The notes below the pieces were generated by a model. The model was not told where the DNA came from. It did not search any database and worked only from the letters and a program-made list of their open reading frames with translations. 14,769 nt of DNA, from the NCBI GenBank assembly GCA_023091735.1, contig JALKBU010001204.1, positions 1 to 14,769 of the forward strand. Reading direction: 5' to 3'. Both the position numbers and the translations under genes were made by a program. This document shows, piece after piece, positions 1 through 7,948 of this stretch. Position 1 is the stretch's first letter. Each line of letters starts with the position of its first letter. This stretch comes from Trichomonas tenax (taxonomy: Eukaryota > Parabasalia > Trichomonadida > Trichomonadidae).

Positions 1-341
1 CATGAATTAGATAATGTTTTCATATTACGTTCATTTTATATACTGATTTATATTATTTAGATTCTCAATTTGATCTTTATATTCTTTGTAAAATTCGTTT
101 TTTACTAAATTTTTATTTTTTTTTTTTTTTTTCAAATTATTTGTTTATAATTCATATTTACCATGCAAGAAGAGATAATTTCGACCGAGTTTCTTGGTTT
201 GGAGTGCAATAAAAACTTGCAATGAACTACGTTTATGGTCTTCATACTCAGCGTGGAGTTTCAATCTAAAAATGTCAGTATTGTTTAGACTACAAAGATA
301 TTTATAACACTTTTTATAAAAGTGACAATTTGCCCACCCCA

Positions 342-395
342 AAAAAGTGACAGTTTATTTATGAAGAGTGACTTTAAGGTTCTCTGTCACTTTTT
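342..395. repeat. 12-bp perfect inverted repeat
   Basis: AAAAAGTGACAG at 342-353 is the exact reverse complement of CTGTCACTTTTT at 384-395, with a 30-base spacer. Further AGTGAC words lie at 321 and inside the spacer (367-372), so the word AGTGAC occurs in both orientations within 80 bases. It may be a protein-binding array, a hairpin or a remnant of a small element. Function unknown. Confidence 0.6.
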
Positions 396-524
396 GATAT
401 TCACTTTTGTCCTAGACTCGATTATGGATATTGCCTCAAGAAAACCATTAAATTTCGTTGGGCTTCATAATATGTTTGATTTGAGCAAAATCGTCATGAA
501 AAATGGATCACTGGATGGGATGTA

Positions 525-623
525 TGACCAGCATTATGCAGTGGGTTGTTTTTAATGATGATGTTTAAAAATTTCAATGACTTTTTTTTGAGAATCCTAT
601 TTTTCTCGCTGCAATGCTGGTCA
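525..623. repeat. Interrupted inverted repeat
   Basis: TGACCAGCATT at 525-535 pairs perfectly with AATGCTGGTCA at 613-623. After a two-base bulge, GCAG at 538-541 pairs with CTGC at 609-612. The spacer is about 65 bases and AT-rich. It could be the ends of a very short terminal-inverted-repeat element or a long-looped hairpin; no flanking duplication is clear. Confidence 0.5.
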
Positions 624-718
624 AAAATGTATATGTATCCTTGATTACCTCTTGTGAACAGCATTACAGCAAAACAAATTCCAAATTGCATAAAGTTTTG
701 ACAAGATCAGCATGCAGA

Positions 719-765
719 ATGACTCACTCCATATGGTTGCAGTTCACTCATATACAGTGAGTTAT
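719..765. repeat. 47-bp imperfect palindrome
   Basis: The segment folds on itself around base 742. ACTCACT at 722-728 pairs with AGTGAGT at 756-762 and ATATG at 731-735 pairs with CATAT at 749-753. By hand count, 17 of 23 positions are Watson-Crick pairs and two more are G-T. There is almost no loop, so as DNA it is a near-continuous palindrome (possible cruciform) rather than an ordinary RNA stem-loop. Confidence 0.6.
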
Positions 766-948
766 TCCGCGTGATTAATTTTTATTTTTCATTAATTTAG
801 CAACATTGTTTGAATTTTTCAAAAAATATGGATATCTGACTTCATCACACATATTTAATTAAGTGAGTTCATGTGCTTATTCGTTTCATATGCATAATTT
901 AGTTAGATATCTATGTTTTATGAACAAATGTAGATATTTAACAAATCA

Positions 949-1039
949 CCTATTTGTCAATATTATGCAAGAAGAATGCATATAGTGCACATAAATATTA
1001 GATTCTATACATACTTCGTGCATAATATTGACAAATAGG
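949..1039. repeat. Long hairpin with perfect 21-bp outer stem
   Basis: Bases 949-969 are the exact reverse complement of 1019-1039 (21 of 21). Pairing continues inward to 986/1002 with isolated mismatches at 970, 975, 979 and 983, giving about 33 Watson-Crick pairs plus one G-T in a 38-bp stem and a loop of about 15 bases. The size and shape match either a small palindromic transposable element (MITE) or a small-RNA precursor. It lies about 230 bases upstream of the gene at 1270. No protein is encoded within it. Confidence 0.75.
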
Positions 1040-1269
1040 CAAGCTTTGTAATAATCGACTTGCCTCACATAATGGATAATTTGGGAATCTGGACTTTTTC
1101 AAAATATTCGGATATACTGATCGTAGGGTTATATAAGCAAATGAAGACTCATAAAATAAAGAAAAACAATTGATAAGCAATATTTTTGTCATGTAATTAT
1201 AAGTCAAATTTACACGACAAAATAACATTTACATGACAAAAGTCAAATTAATTAAACGGTCTCCAAAAA

Positions 1270-2793
1270 ATGTCGAATCCGCGAGAAAGAGACATTGTAG
1301 AAACAGTAATCACCGTCAGAAACAACTTAAGACAGAGGAGAAGGAAGGAGTTGAAAAAATCGCCAGAAATTTCGCGTTATACGCATAAAATCGAAACAAA
1401 TTCTTTCTCTGAACCAGATAACATAGATGAATTCGTTGAAAAGGCCGATGCATTGACTAAAAGAACGAAAACTCTTCAAAAGAAATCAGAAAACAAGAAT
1501 TTAAAATCAACTTTCGACAAATGGGAGACAAAAGCGAAACATAAGGACAAGAAAACAGAACCAAAGAGAATTACTCTCCTTGACGACGACTCTTCAAGCA
1601 TTTCAACTAAAAAATTATCTCCAATTAAAACTCTTAAGAAAAATAACAATTTTAAGCCTCCTCGAAGACACGTTTCGATCTTATCAACGATAGCACCAAA
1701 GTCTACAACATTTTCATCAAAATATAAAATATCAAAATCAATTTCGCAAAATACTGAAATTCGGACTCCACAAGTCGTCGATCAATCAATACCTGAAGAT
1801 CTATTTAAGATCTATCAGCAAAAATTCTTAACTCGCACTGAAAAAAAGGAAACATCTGTTCATAATTACATTTATGACATGTTACAGGTTGTTTCCAGTG
1901 GCAGCGATGATGAATTCGTTGAATATCAGCGAAAGAAGGCATTTGGAAATCTCAATCTCAACGAAAGTTCTGATGATGATTTCATGCATTCTTTGAGTCC
2001 TATTGTTGGAATTAAGCAGCAAAATGATGATGGAAACGAGTCAGAGGACTCTGAAATCGAACCATTCGCATTCAAGAATTTCTCTGATGATGAAGAAATC
2101 CCATTTAATGTCTACAAAAAAGGAATTCCGCTGAAGAAAGAATCTCAGAATAAGAGAAATCTCAAGAAAGATATTTTGCAGGATGTTTTAGATCAAATCT
2201 CAGATGATTCATCTGATGTTGACGACAACGACTTCTTTAAGCTGAAGGTTGAATCTTCATCTAAATCCGAAGAATCTTCGTTGATTCTTGATCAAAATAC
2301 GCAAATTTCTAACAAATCAATTTCGAATTCTGAATCGCAGAATGAAATCATTCACGAAAGTCCAAAATCGAAAATGAAAGACAGATATTCTCAAACAGAT
2401 GAAACACGAGTCTCTTCAATCAAACAAAGCAAAGAAATCAGTGAAAATGAAACAGAAAATCAAATCGGTGTTGACATCGAATTATCAGAAGATCAAAGCC
2501 GTTCTAATTCAATTTCTCCAAACATTAGAACGAAAGATTGGGATGACTGGGTTGCAAAGCAACTCGAACAGATCGGAAAGAGCATTGCTACGTCCGATAA
2601 TGAAGAAGTTCCTGCAGAATCTGTTTCAGTTACTTCTCAACCAATAATCAAAAAGAAGTGTTCGAGAACAAGCATTTCTACGAACAACGAAGAGTCATTA
2701 TCAACTGATGCCAGCGCAAGCAAAGTTTTAGACATTGGTATTGAAAACTACTCCACAGAAAACGCAGATGACGAAAGCAGCGAAAAAGAGTGA
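1270..2793 (+). CDS. Acidic, disordered Ser/Lys-rich protein, unknown function
   Basis: A 507-residue intronless reading frame starting at an ATG preceded by an A-rich leader. I do not recognise a family. The first 100 residues are basic and probably partly helical (an RQRRRKELKK cluster at 21-30, a charged stretch at 52-100). The rest is Ser/Asp/Glu-rich and looks disordered. Four acidic patches ending in an aromatic residue recur: GSDDEF near 211, ESSDDDF near 232, FSDDEEIPF at 271-279 and DVDDNDFF near 316; these resemble casein kinase 2 target sites. A KDWDDW segment sits at 422-427. There are no membrane segments and no signal peptide. Basic and acidic blocks with likely phosphorylation suggest a nuclear or scaffold role, but that is inference. 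The gene is convergent with the large Ser-rich gene at 3812-7708, which has a similar composition. Confidence 0.85.
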   Translation: MSNPRERDIVETVITVRNNLRQRRRKELKKSPEISRYTHKIETNSFSEPDNIDEFVEKADALTKRTKTLQKKSENKNLKSTFDKWETKAKHKDKKTEPKRITLLDDDSSSISTKKLSPIKTLKKNNNFKPPRRHVSILSTIAPKSTTFSSKYKISKSISQNTEIRTPQVVDQSIPEDLFKIYQQKFLTRTEKKETSVHNYIYDMLQVVSSGSDDEFVEYQRKKAFGNLNLNESSDDDFMHSLSPIVGIKQQNDDGNESEDSEIEPFAFKNFSDDEEIPFNVYKKGIPLKKESQNKRNLKKDILQDVLDQISDDSSDVDDNDFFKLKVESSSKSEESSLILDQNTQISNKSISNSESQNEIIHESPKSKMKDRYSQTDETRVSSIKQSKEISENETENQIGVDIELSEDQSRSNSISPNIRTKDWDDWVAKQLEQIGKSIATSDNEEVPAESVSVTSQPIIKKKCSRTSISTNNEESLSTDASASKVLDIGIENYSTENADDESSEKE

Positions 2794-3212
2794 ATATATT
2801 ATTTATTTTTTTTTTCTTTTATAAATATTATTGTTTTTCTCTTTTTGTTCAATAATTATCATTTCAAGAAATCAAATATCTTGAAAACAAATTTGAAAAC
2901 CTTCTAATAAAATGCTAACTAAGGAGAAATGAAACCCAATATATGAACAAAAATCAATTTAAGTTAAGCTTCGATTCATATATCTTTTAATTATGCTTAA
3001 AAACACGTTTAGTCAAGCAGTATATGAATGTGAATTCTTTCCATGCTTTTGGAAAGATTATGCAGATATCAAATGAATAAAAGAAGAAACAATATTTCGT
3101 TTGTCAAAAAATGACGTGTCAATGACAATAATTTGAATACAAATGACACAAATTTATCGTGCCAAAAAATTCAAAAGTGACATTTTTATGATGATTTTCT
3201 GTATGTTTATAA
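2794..3212. other. Intergenic spacer
   Basis: AT-rich downstream region of the 1270 gene with T runs (2800-2820) and a TAATAAAA-type sequence near 2906 that could serve in 3' end formation. From 3100 onward the word TGAC recurs (3112, 3123, 3145, 3178), ending in an AAGTGACATTTTT element just before an ATG. No gene of its own is seen. Confidence 0.5.
3175..3187 (+). promoter_or_regulatory. Promoter-like AAGTGACATTTTT element
   Basis: AAGTGACATTTTT lies immediately before an ATG at 3188 and a little upstream of the decayed discoidin-like gene. It resembles the AAGTGYCACATTT element found 26-27 bases before the start codons at 11264 and 13538. It may be the former promoter of the pseudogene. 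The ATG at 3188 now leads into a short frame that stops after 11 codons. Confidence 0.3.
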
Positions 3213-3786
3213 ACCATATTTAAAAGATTCATTAGAAGGCTGTTAACGCATATCTTTGAGCATGGAAGTCTCTCCATCAAAGGTAGCAATGTTATTAATG
3301 AAACGAGATTTCCTTCAATATTTCCTGAAGCAATTGTAAATCACACAACTGATGATGAAAGATATCCCCATATGTGCAAATGTATTCAGGCACTGGAGCA
3401 CTTTATATTTCATTTCTTGGAAAATCAATTTACATCACTCATTATATTTTGCGTTCACGATCTATTGGAGGAAAAGCTTGGTATTCAATAACAGAGTGGA
3501 CTGCATATGGAAGAAATAGAGGACAATTAGTCAAAATTGATGAAAAAATAAATGTTCAAACTCTGAATACAACGAAAATCGTAAGGTTTGAAGTATCTCC
3601 ATTCAGATAAATATAAAAGGACCAGTTCATGCCACTATTAACGCTTTTGATGTTTTTGGAGCAATTTGCGACATAGGAAAATGCGTTGTAAACATTTTTC
3701 CAATTTATGAAACTTATGCAATAACTCATTCTCGTTTTATAAAAGTTGTTTTTCTTTATATAATTATTGAAATGTCTGAGATATAA
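3213..3786 (+). pseudogene. Decayed F5/8 type C (discoidin-like) domain gene
   Basis: Three reading frames used one after another make one plausible domain. The first (open from 3213, no ATG) carries FEHGSLSIKGSNV and a Thr/Asp-rich loop. The second (about 3374-3610) carries YITHYILRSRS, WYSITEWTAYGRNRG and VKIDE. The third (from about 3604) carries GPVHATINAFDVFG. This order, a Y-x-I-x-S strand, then a W-x-x-x-G-N/R loop, then a last strand ending in phenylalanine-glycine, is that of the F5/8 type C (galactose-binding-like) fold, which is expanded in trichomonads, often beside BTB domains. Both junctions are shifts in the same direction (-1, equivalent to a one-base loss), and no start codon fits, so the gene looks dead. 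The family call rests on remembered pattern, not alignment. It lies between two convergent genes. Confidence 0.55.
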
Positions 3787-3811
3787 TAAAAAATAAAACA
3801 TGGATATTTTA

Positions 3812-6800
3812 TTAATAAACAATTTTTCCTTTCAGTTCTTTTTTGTTCTTAATTCGCTCTTGAATCTCTTCTTCAACAGATTTAAGTGTGACACCGTGTG
3901 AATGACCGTGTTTTGAGCGTTCTCTGCGAGTTTCAAGCATCGCTTCAAGGGATTGAGCGAGAAGAGCATTTCTTTGTCCAGCGATTTCAAGTATATTCCT
4001 GTAATGAGCTTTGACATCTGCAACACGCGCAGAAGACAAAATCATTGGATCGAAAAATGGTGATTTCGGAGTTGTGTAAGAAAGCTGTTGCTCTTTTGCT
4101 GGTGGCATTGAGAACTGCAATTCATCATTGCGACTGAGTTTCTTTGGCTTTGGTTTGTTTTCGATAATCGTCGGATTGATTTTCTGCATTTTGAGGACCG
4201 GCGGTGGTCTTCTTACAAAATCATTTTCAACGATCGGACCATTGAACTTTCCGTCTTTTTCAGTGTTGAAGTCTGAATCAGAGTTCTTACGCATTGTGTG
4301 TGCACGTCTGGAGCCACCGCTGTCTTCCCAAGTGTCGAAATCAATCGAATCGAATGTTTTCTTCTTCTTTAATGTGCTTTCGAAGTCATCCGAAAATGTT
4401 GTGTTGACGATGTCTTTGGACTCTTCGATAATGAAATCAGAGCCTTCTGATTGAATCTTTTTATTGCCTTTCGTTAGATCTATCGCATACTGAGATGATT
4501 CAACGCTCACGAAGTCACTTGAAGTCTTCTTTTCGTCTGATTCGCTGTCAATGAATTCGATGAATGAACTTGTTTCATCAACAGTTTTCGTTGATTTCTT
4601 TGGCTTCTTTGGTTCAGATTCGACAGAAATAAAGCTGCTGTCGGTCTCAACACTCTTAGTTGCTGATTTAATTGTACTTTCGACAGATATAAAGCTGCTT
4701 TCGAACTCTTCAGATTTTTCGTTTGATTTGGAATAACTTGAATCAATTGTTTCGATGAAACTCGATGAATAATCAACAGCTGCTAGTTGCTTTGTTGTTT
4801 TCACTGTTGAGCTTTCGATATCTATGAAGCTACTGTCTGTCTGAATATTTTTATTTGGCGTTTGCGAAAACGCAGAACTATCGATGACTTCGACATAATC
4901 ACTCTCTGTATCAACATTTTTATTCTTTTTGTTGTTTACGACTGAACTCTCTGTATCAATGAAACTCGTGCTTCCCATTATATTCGTGTTAGTGTTGGAT
5001 CGAGAAAATGCACTGCTGTCGAATTCAATGTAATCGCTTTGATCATTGGTTTTATTTGTTTTATCGAATGTTTCCGTTGTTGTAGAGAACGCAACACTGC
5101 TTTGGATGCTCACTACGTCGCTATTTTGGTTCTTATCAACTAATTGTATGTTGCTGTCATAAGTAAATGATCCACTGTCGCTTCTATTCGATCCAGAACT
5201 CTTTCTAGACGAAGAAGGGCTGCTCGTTCTTCCTGATTTCATTGGCGATATAATATCACTATTTACTTCGAAGAAACCCGAATCATTCGACAAAATTCTG
5301 TTATTTACATCTTTCTTTGGTTGAGATTTAGTTTCTGATTTCTTTTGTTCATTTTTAATTTGTTCTGATTTCTTCTTTTGTTCAGGTTTCTTTGGTGTTT
5401 CGATTTCAGATTGTTTTTGTTTTTGACTTTTGTTTGGGGGAGATTTTTGTTTTTGTTTGGATGATTTTTTGCTCTTTTGCTGTTTCATTTTCGCTTTGAG
5501 TTCGTCGACAGTTTCAGGAATCGAATTACTAAACATTGAATCATCAGAAAGAATTCCATTGCTTAATGATTCATCGGAATCAGGCGAAGAAATCTTTTTC
5601 GCGATATTTTCGAATCCAGAATCTTGAACACTCAATGCAGACACTAAATTCTCAAGTAAATCATCGCTATTGATGATGTCTTCTGATTTATCACTTGATT
5701 CGTAAGTTGCCACTCTCTGTGGCCTTTGGACCAATTCTTCAGACTCATTTTTCTCTGAGTTTTCGTCTTCGAGCTGTTGCGCTAAACTATTATCGCTGCT
5801 GAGAATATCGCTCCAATCTTTTGATTGTGGTGTTGCTGTTCCGCTTGTTTTATTGGATTTCTGCGATTCAGGACTATAAGAAGACTCTGATGGACTTCGA
5901 GATTTGTTTTTTAGATCAGGAATTGTGAAATCAGACATCGAATCACTTGAAATGTGAAGAGCATCTTTCGGTGTTTTGTGTTTTGATTCTCCATTCATTA
6001 TATTTCCGTTTTCGTCTTCAATAAACATTCCTGAAACCGGCGAATTCGATGATTTTCCGGATGAGTTTGATTGCGGAGAAATCTTCTTTGCATCAACTTT
6101 CGATGGCGGAGGAGTTTTGAATTTTATGTTTTTCGTTTCTGGTTGTTCAGCATTACTTGAACTGTCACTTAATATCGAATTATTCTTTCCACCACTGCTT
6201 CCATCGCTTTTATGCGGTTTCTTGTAAACGTCTGAACTTTCATCACTCAATATCGAATTCATGTGTGATTTCTTCGATTGCGCGAAACTATCCGATAAAA
6301 TGCTGTTTGTTTTAGATTCATTATCGCTAATTGTTGCGTTTTTACTGACTTTTGGTTTAGAGAAACTATCTGACAAAATGCTGTTTGTTTTATCGCTGTC
6401 ATCACTTAATATCGAATTGTTTTTCTTGATTTCATTTTTATCTTCTAAAGGTGCTGTGTTAGTGAAACTTCCTGAAATGATACTGCTTGTCCTTGTTTGT
6501 GAATCTCTCGTTCTATTATTTTCATCTGTTCCGCTCATATGCGAATTTTCTTCGCTTAAAATCAAATTATTTTTACGCAAATTTTGCGGCTTTGCAAAAC
6601 TGTCTGAAAGAATCGAATTGCTTTTGATTCCTGAGAGATCTTCAGATGATTCACTTGCTGATGAATTGCTGTCACTCATTATCGAATTATTTTTATCTTT
6701 TGGAGGTGATTTTGTTTTGCTTTGGAAGCTATCAGACAAAATTGAATTTCCTTGGATCCTTGAGAATGAATTTACTGAGTTATCACTTTTCTCGTCCATT

Positions 6801-7708
6801 ATACGTCCGTCTGTCTTTTTATTCGGTTTCGGACTTTTCGCGAATGATGTTGAAATTATTTCTGAAATATTACTTAAACTTTCATTAGAATCTTCAGGAT
6901 CTGCTTTTTCTTTGATTGGCGGTGATTCATCGAAAGAGCTGTCACTCATTATGCTGTGCACGTTCTTGCTGTATGATTTTTTTTCTTCTTTTGGCTGATC
7001 TAAGCTCTCAAATGAACCGGAAAGAATCAAATCACTGCTGCTTCCTTCGGGAGTTTCTTGCTTTGGCTGATTTTGTTTCTGCTTCGAATCTTGCTTCTGC
7101 TTAGTGTCGGGCGTGAACGCTTCTTCAGGAAGATCCTTAGCAGAACCTCCGGTTTTCTTTAGAGAAGAAGATAGAATGCTGAGAATTTCGTGATCATCGG
7201 GATCACTTAAAGCGATGCTTGAAGCTGAATTTGGACTTTTCGGTGATGATTTTTTGCCTATTATTTCACTCAACATCGGGGTTTTGTTCGCATCCTCCAT
7301 TGTTAAGTTTGCGGAGCTTCCACTCGATTCTAAATCGGAATCAATTGATGAAGAAGAAAAATCGCCAACTTTCCTCAAAAAAGAAGACGCTGATGCAGGA
7401 ATATTGATATTATTGCCTGTGAGTTCACTAGCAGTGCTCTTTTCTTGTCCGTTAAAGCGAGAATTCCCATCTTCTGAATCTGATTGATTTGAGAGGATGG
7501 AAGAGTAAGAAATCGAACTATTTTTCTGCTTTGGAGACCGTGGTGATGGTTGATCCGAAATAATCGATGAAATATTCGAAATTCTTGATTTTTCTGCGCT
7601 TTTTCTTCTTTTTGAGCCTTCAAAATTCGAGCTCTCTTTATCCTGGCTTTGATTCATCTCCGAATTCACGAATGAAGAAATGATAGAATCAGGATTGAAG
7701 TCGCTCAT
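3812..7708 (-). CDS. Large Ser-rich protein with two linear-motif arrays
   Basis: 1298 residues when started at the ATG at 7708-7706 (MSDFNPDSII). The frame stays open to a TTG at 7729, but TTG is not a normal eukaryotic start. I recognise no family. From the N-terminus: a Ser-rich region; an array of SILSDSF-like motifs (about 227-520, with further copies near 717 and 803), four of them exactly NSILSDSF; a Lys/Gln/Pro-rich basic block at 738-800 that could be a nuclear signal; a periodic array of SSFIxxES motifs about 22 residues apart (863-1098); a proline-containing basic linker (RRPPPVLK near 1166); and a C-terminal helical, charged segment (about 1216-1298) containing HGHSHG at 1267-1272. 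The rest looks disordered, and no membrane segment is visible. Such an architecture suggests a multivalent scaffold that docks many copies of one partner per array; this is inference. The region upstream has GGGGTTGGC and GTCACATTTTT elements. Confidence 0.85.
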   Translation of the reverse strand: MSDFNPDSIISSFVNSEMNQSQDKESSNFEGSKRRKSAEKSRISNISSIISDQPSPRSPKQKNSSISYSSILSNQSDSEDGNSRFNGQEKSTASELTGNNINIPASASSFLRKVGDFSSSSIDSDLESSGSSANLTMEDANKTPMLSEIIGKKSSPKSPNSASSIALSDPDDHEILSILSSSLKKTGGSAKDLPEEAFTPDTKQKQDSKQKQNQPKQETPEGSSSDLILSGSFESLDQPKEEKKSYSKNVHSIMSDSSFDESPPIKEKADPEDSNESLSNISEIISTSFAKSPKPNKKTDGRIMDEKSDNSVNSFSRIQGNSILSDSFQSKTKSPPKDKNNSIMSDSNSSASESSEDLSGIKSNSILSDSFAKPQNLRKNNLILSEENSHMSGTDENNRTRDSQTRTSSIISGSFTNTAPLEDKNEIKKNNSILSDDSDKTNSILSDSFSKPKVSKNATISDNESKTNSILSDSFAQSKKSHMNSILSDESSDVYKKPHKSDGSSGGKNNSILSDSSSNAEQPETKNIKFKTPPPSKVDAKKISPQSNSSGKSSNSPVSGMFIEDENGNIMNGESKHKTPKDALHISSDSMSDFTIPDLKNKSRSPSESSYSPESQKSNKTSGTATPQSKDWSDILSSDNSLAQQLEDENSEKNESEELVQRPQRVATYESSDKSEDIINSDDLLENLVSALSVQDSGFENIAKKISSPDSDESLSNGILSDDSMFSNSIPETVDELKAKMKQQKSKKSSKQKQKSPPNKSQKQKQSEIETPKKPEQKKKSEQIKNEQKKSETKSQPKKDVNNRILSNDSGFFEVNSDIISPMKSGRTSSPSSSRKSSGSNRSDSGSFTYDSNIQLVDKNQNSDVVSIQSSVAFSTTTETFDKTNKTNDQSDYIEFDSSAFSRSNTNTNIMGSTSFIDTESSVVNNKKNKNVDTESDYVEVIDSSAFSQTPNKNIQTDSSFIDIESSTVKTTKQLAAVDYSSSFIETIDSSYSKSNEKSEEFESSFISVESTIKSATKSVETDSSFISVESEPKKPKKSTKTVDETSSFIEFIDSESDEKKTSSDFVSVESSQYAIDLTKGNKKIQSEGSDFIIEESKDIVNTTFSDDFESTLKKKKTFDSIDFDTWEDSGGSRRAHTMRKNSDSDFNTEKDGKFNGPIVENDFVRRPPPVLKMQKINPTIIENKPKPKKLSRNDELQFSMPPAKEQQLSYTTPKSPFFDPMILSSARVADVKAHYRNILEIAGQRNALLAQSLEAMLETRRERSKHGHSHGVTLKSVEEEIQERIKNKKELKGKIVY
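4415..5122 (-). repeat. Array of ~22-residue repeats (SSFIxxES core)
   Basis: Within the 1298-residue protein, an acidic-Ser/aromatic core recurs at residues 863, 891, 914, 936, 959, 982, 1004, 1024, 1047, 1064 and 1090. Successive spacings are 28, 23, 22, 23, 23, 22, 20, 23, 17 and 26 residues. Typical cores are SSFIDIESS, SSFISVESE, SDFVSVESS and SDYVEVIDSS, separated by Lys/Thr-rich linkers. At DNA level the cores also look alike (for example two similar stretches near 4623 and 4682), so the array probably grew by duplication. Confidence 0.8.
6149..7030 (-). repeat. Array of SILSDSF-type motifs
   Basis: Within the same protein the octamer NSILSDSF occurs exactly at residues 321-328, 364-371, 442-449 and 468-475. 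NSILSD is also found at 431, 484 and 510. Variants include HSIMSDSSF at 251, NSIMSDSN at 341, SSIISGSF at 408 and DLILSGSF at 226. Spacing is irregular (17 to 67 residues). Some linkers are duplicated in DNA as well, as in the two similar stretches near 6285 and 6360. More distant copies lie at residues 717 and 803. Confidence 0.8.
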
Positions 7709-7724
7709 TGAAGATTTTAATTTT

Positions 7725-7733
7725 GCCAACCCC
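7725..7733 (-). promoter_or_regulatory. GGGGTTGGC upstream element
   Basis: Read in gene direction, GGGGTTGGCAAAATT starts 25 bases before the ATG at 7708. An almost identical GGGGTTGGCTAAATT lies upstream of the 129-residue gene (12169-12177), in the same orientation relative to its gene. Two copies in one window make it a candidate promoter element; function is unproven. Confidence 0.3.
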
Positions 7734-7777
7734 TAATTTGCTTTTAAGGGTTTTGTAAACTTTTTAAAATTGAATAC

Positions 7778-7790
7778 AAAAATGTGACGT
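7778..7790 (-). promoter_or_regulatory. ACGTCACATTTTT upstream element
   Basis: In gene direction this reads ACGTCACATTTTT, about 80 bases before the ATG at 7708. Its last 11 bases, GTCACATTTTT, are identical to those before the NOT4-like gene (13516-13526). The greater distance from the start codon means it may act from a longer leader or be coincidental. Confidence 0.3.
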
Positions 7791-7948
7791 TTAAAATTTA
7801 AAAACATTGTGGTTTTTATCTTTTACATATACTATATAGAGCAATTAAAACAATTTCTACGTTTAATTTTTTTTATTTCGCATTGCAACATAGAAATATT
7901 TGAATTTTATACAATTTTCATTATTTCACTGCGTTATATTAAAATTAG

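Larger units (their letters stand above)
1..1269. other. Gene-poor spacer with inverted repeats
   Basis: No convincing gene is visible in this stretch. It is very AT-rich, begins with a long T run around 111-132 and contains only short reading frames whose length fits chance. What stands out is four separate inverted repeats, at 342-395, 525-623, 719-765 and 949-1039, each listed on its own. The last 60 bases should contain the promoter of the gene starting at 1270, but I see no clear copy of the motif found before other genes; the closest is AAGTCAAATT about 30 bases before the ATG. Confidence 0.6.

Noticed and set aside
322..555. 77-codon + strand frame
   Set aside because: It begins at GTG, its first ATG is at 361, and it runs through two inverted-repeat arms; no family resemblance or promoter-like motif supports it.
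3556..3822. 88-codon minus-strand frame overlapping the discoidin pseudogene
   Set aside because: Phe/Tyr/Asn/Lys-rich translation of the antisense strand; the + strand frames make better sense as a domain.
6261..6998. 245-codon + strand frame opposite the large Ser-rich gene
   Set aside because: It is the mirror of the SILSDSF repeats on the other strand; its Leu/Ser/Phe-rich repeats follow from the Ser/Asp-rich codons of the real gene.
7709..7729. Extended start (TTG at 7729) for the large Ser-rich gene
   Set aside because: TTG is not a usual eukaryotic start; an ATG lies 21 bases downstream, and the TTG falls inside the GGGGTTGGC element.
7835..7849. TATAGAGCAATTAAA, identical to 14619-14633
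   Set aside because: A 15-base match of mostly A and T is within what chance can give in a window this AT-rich, and neither copy is beside a recognisable feature.
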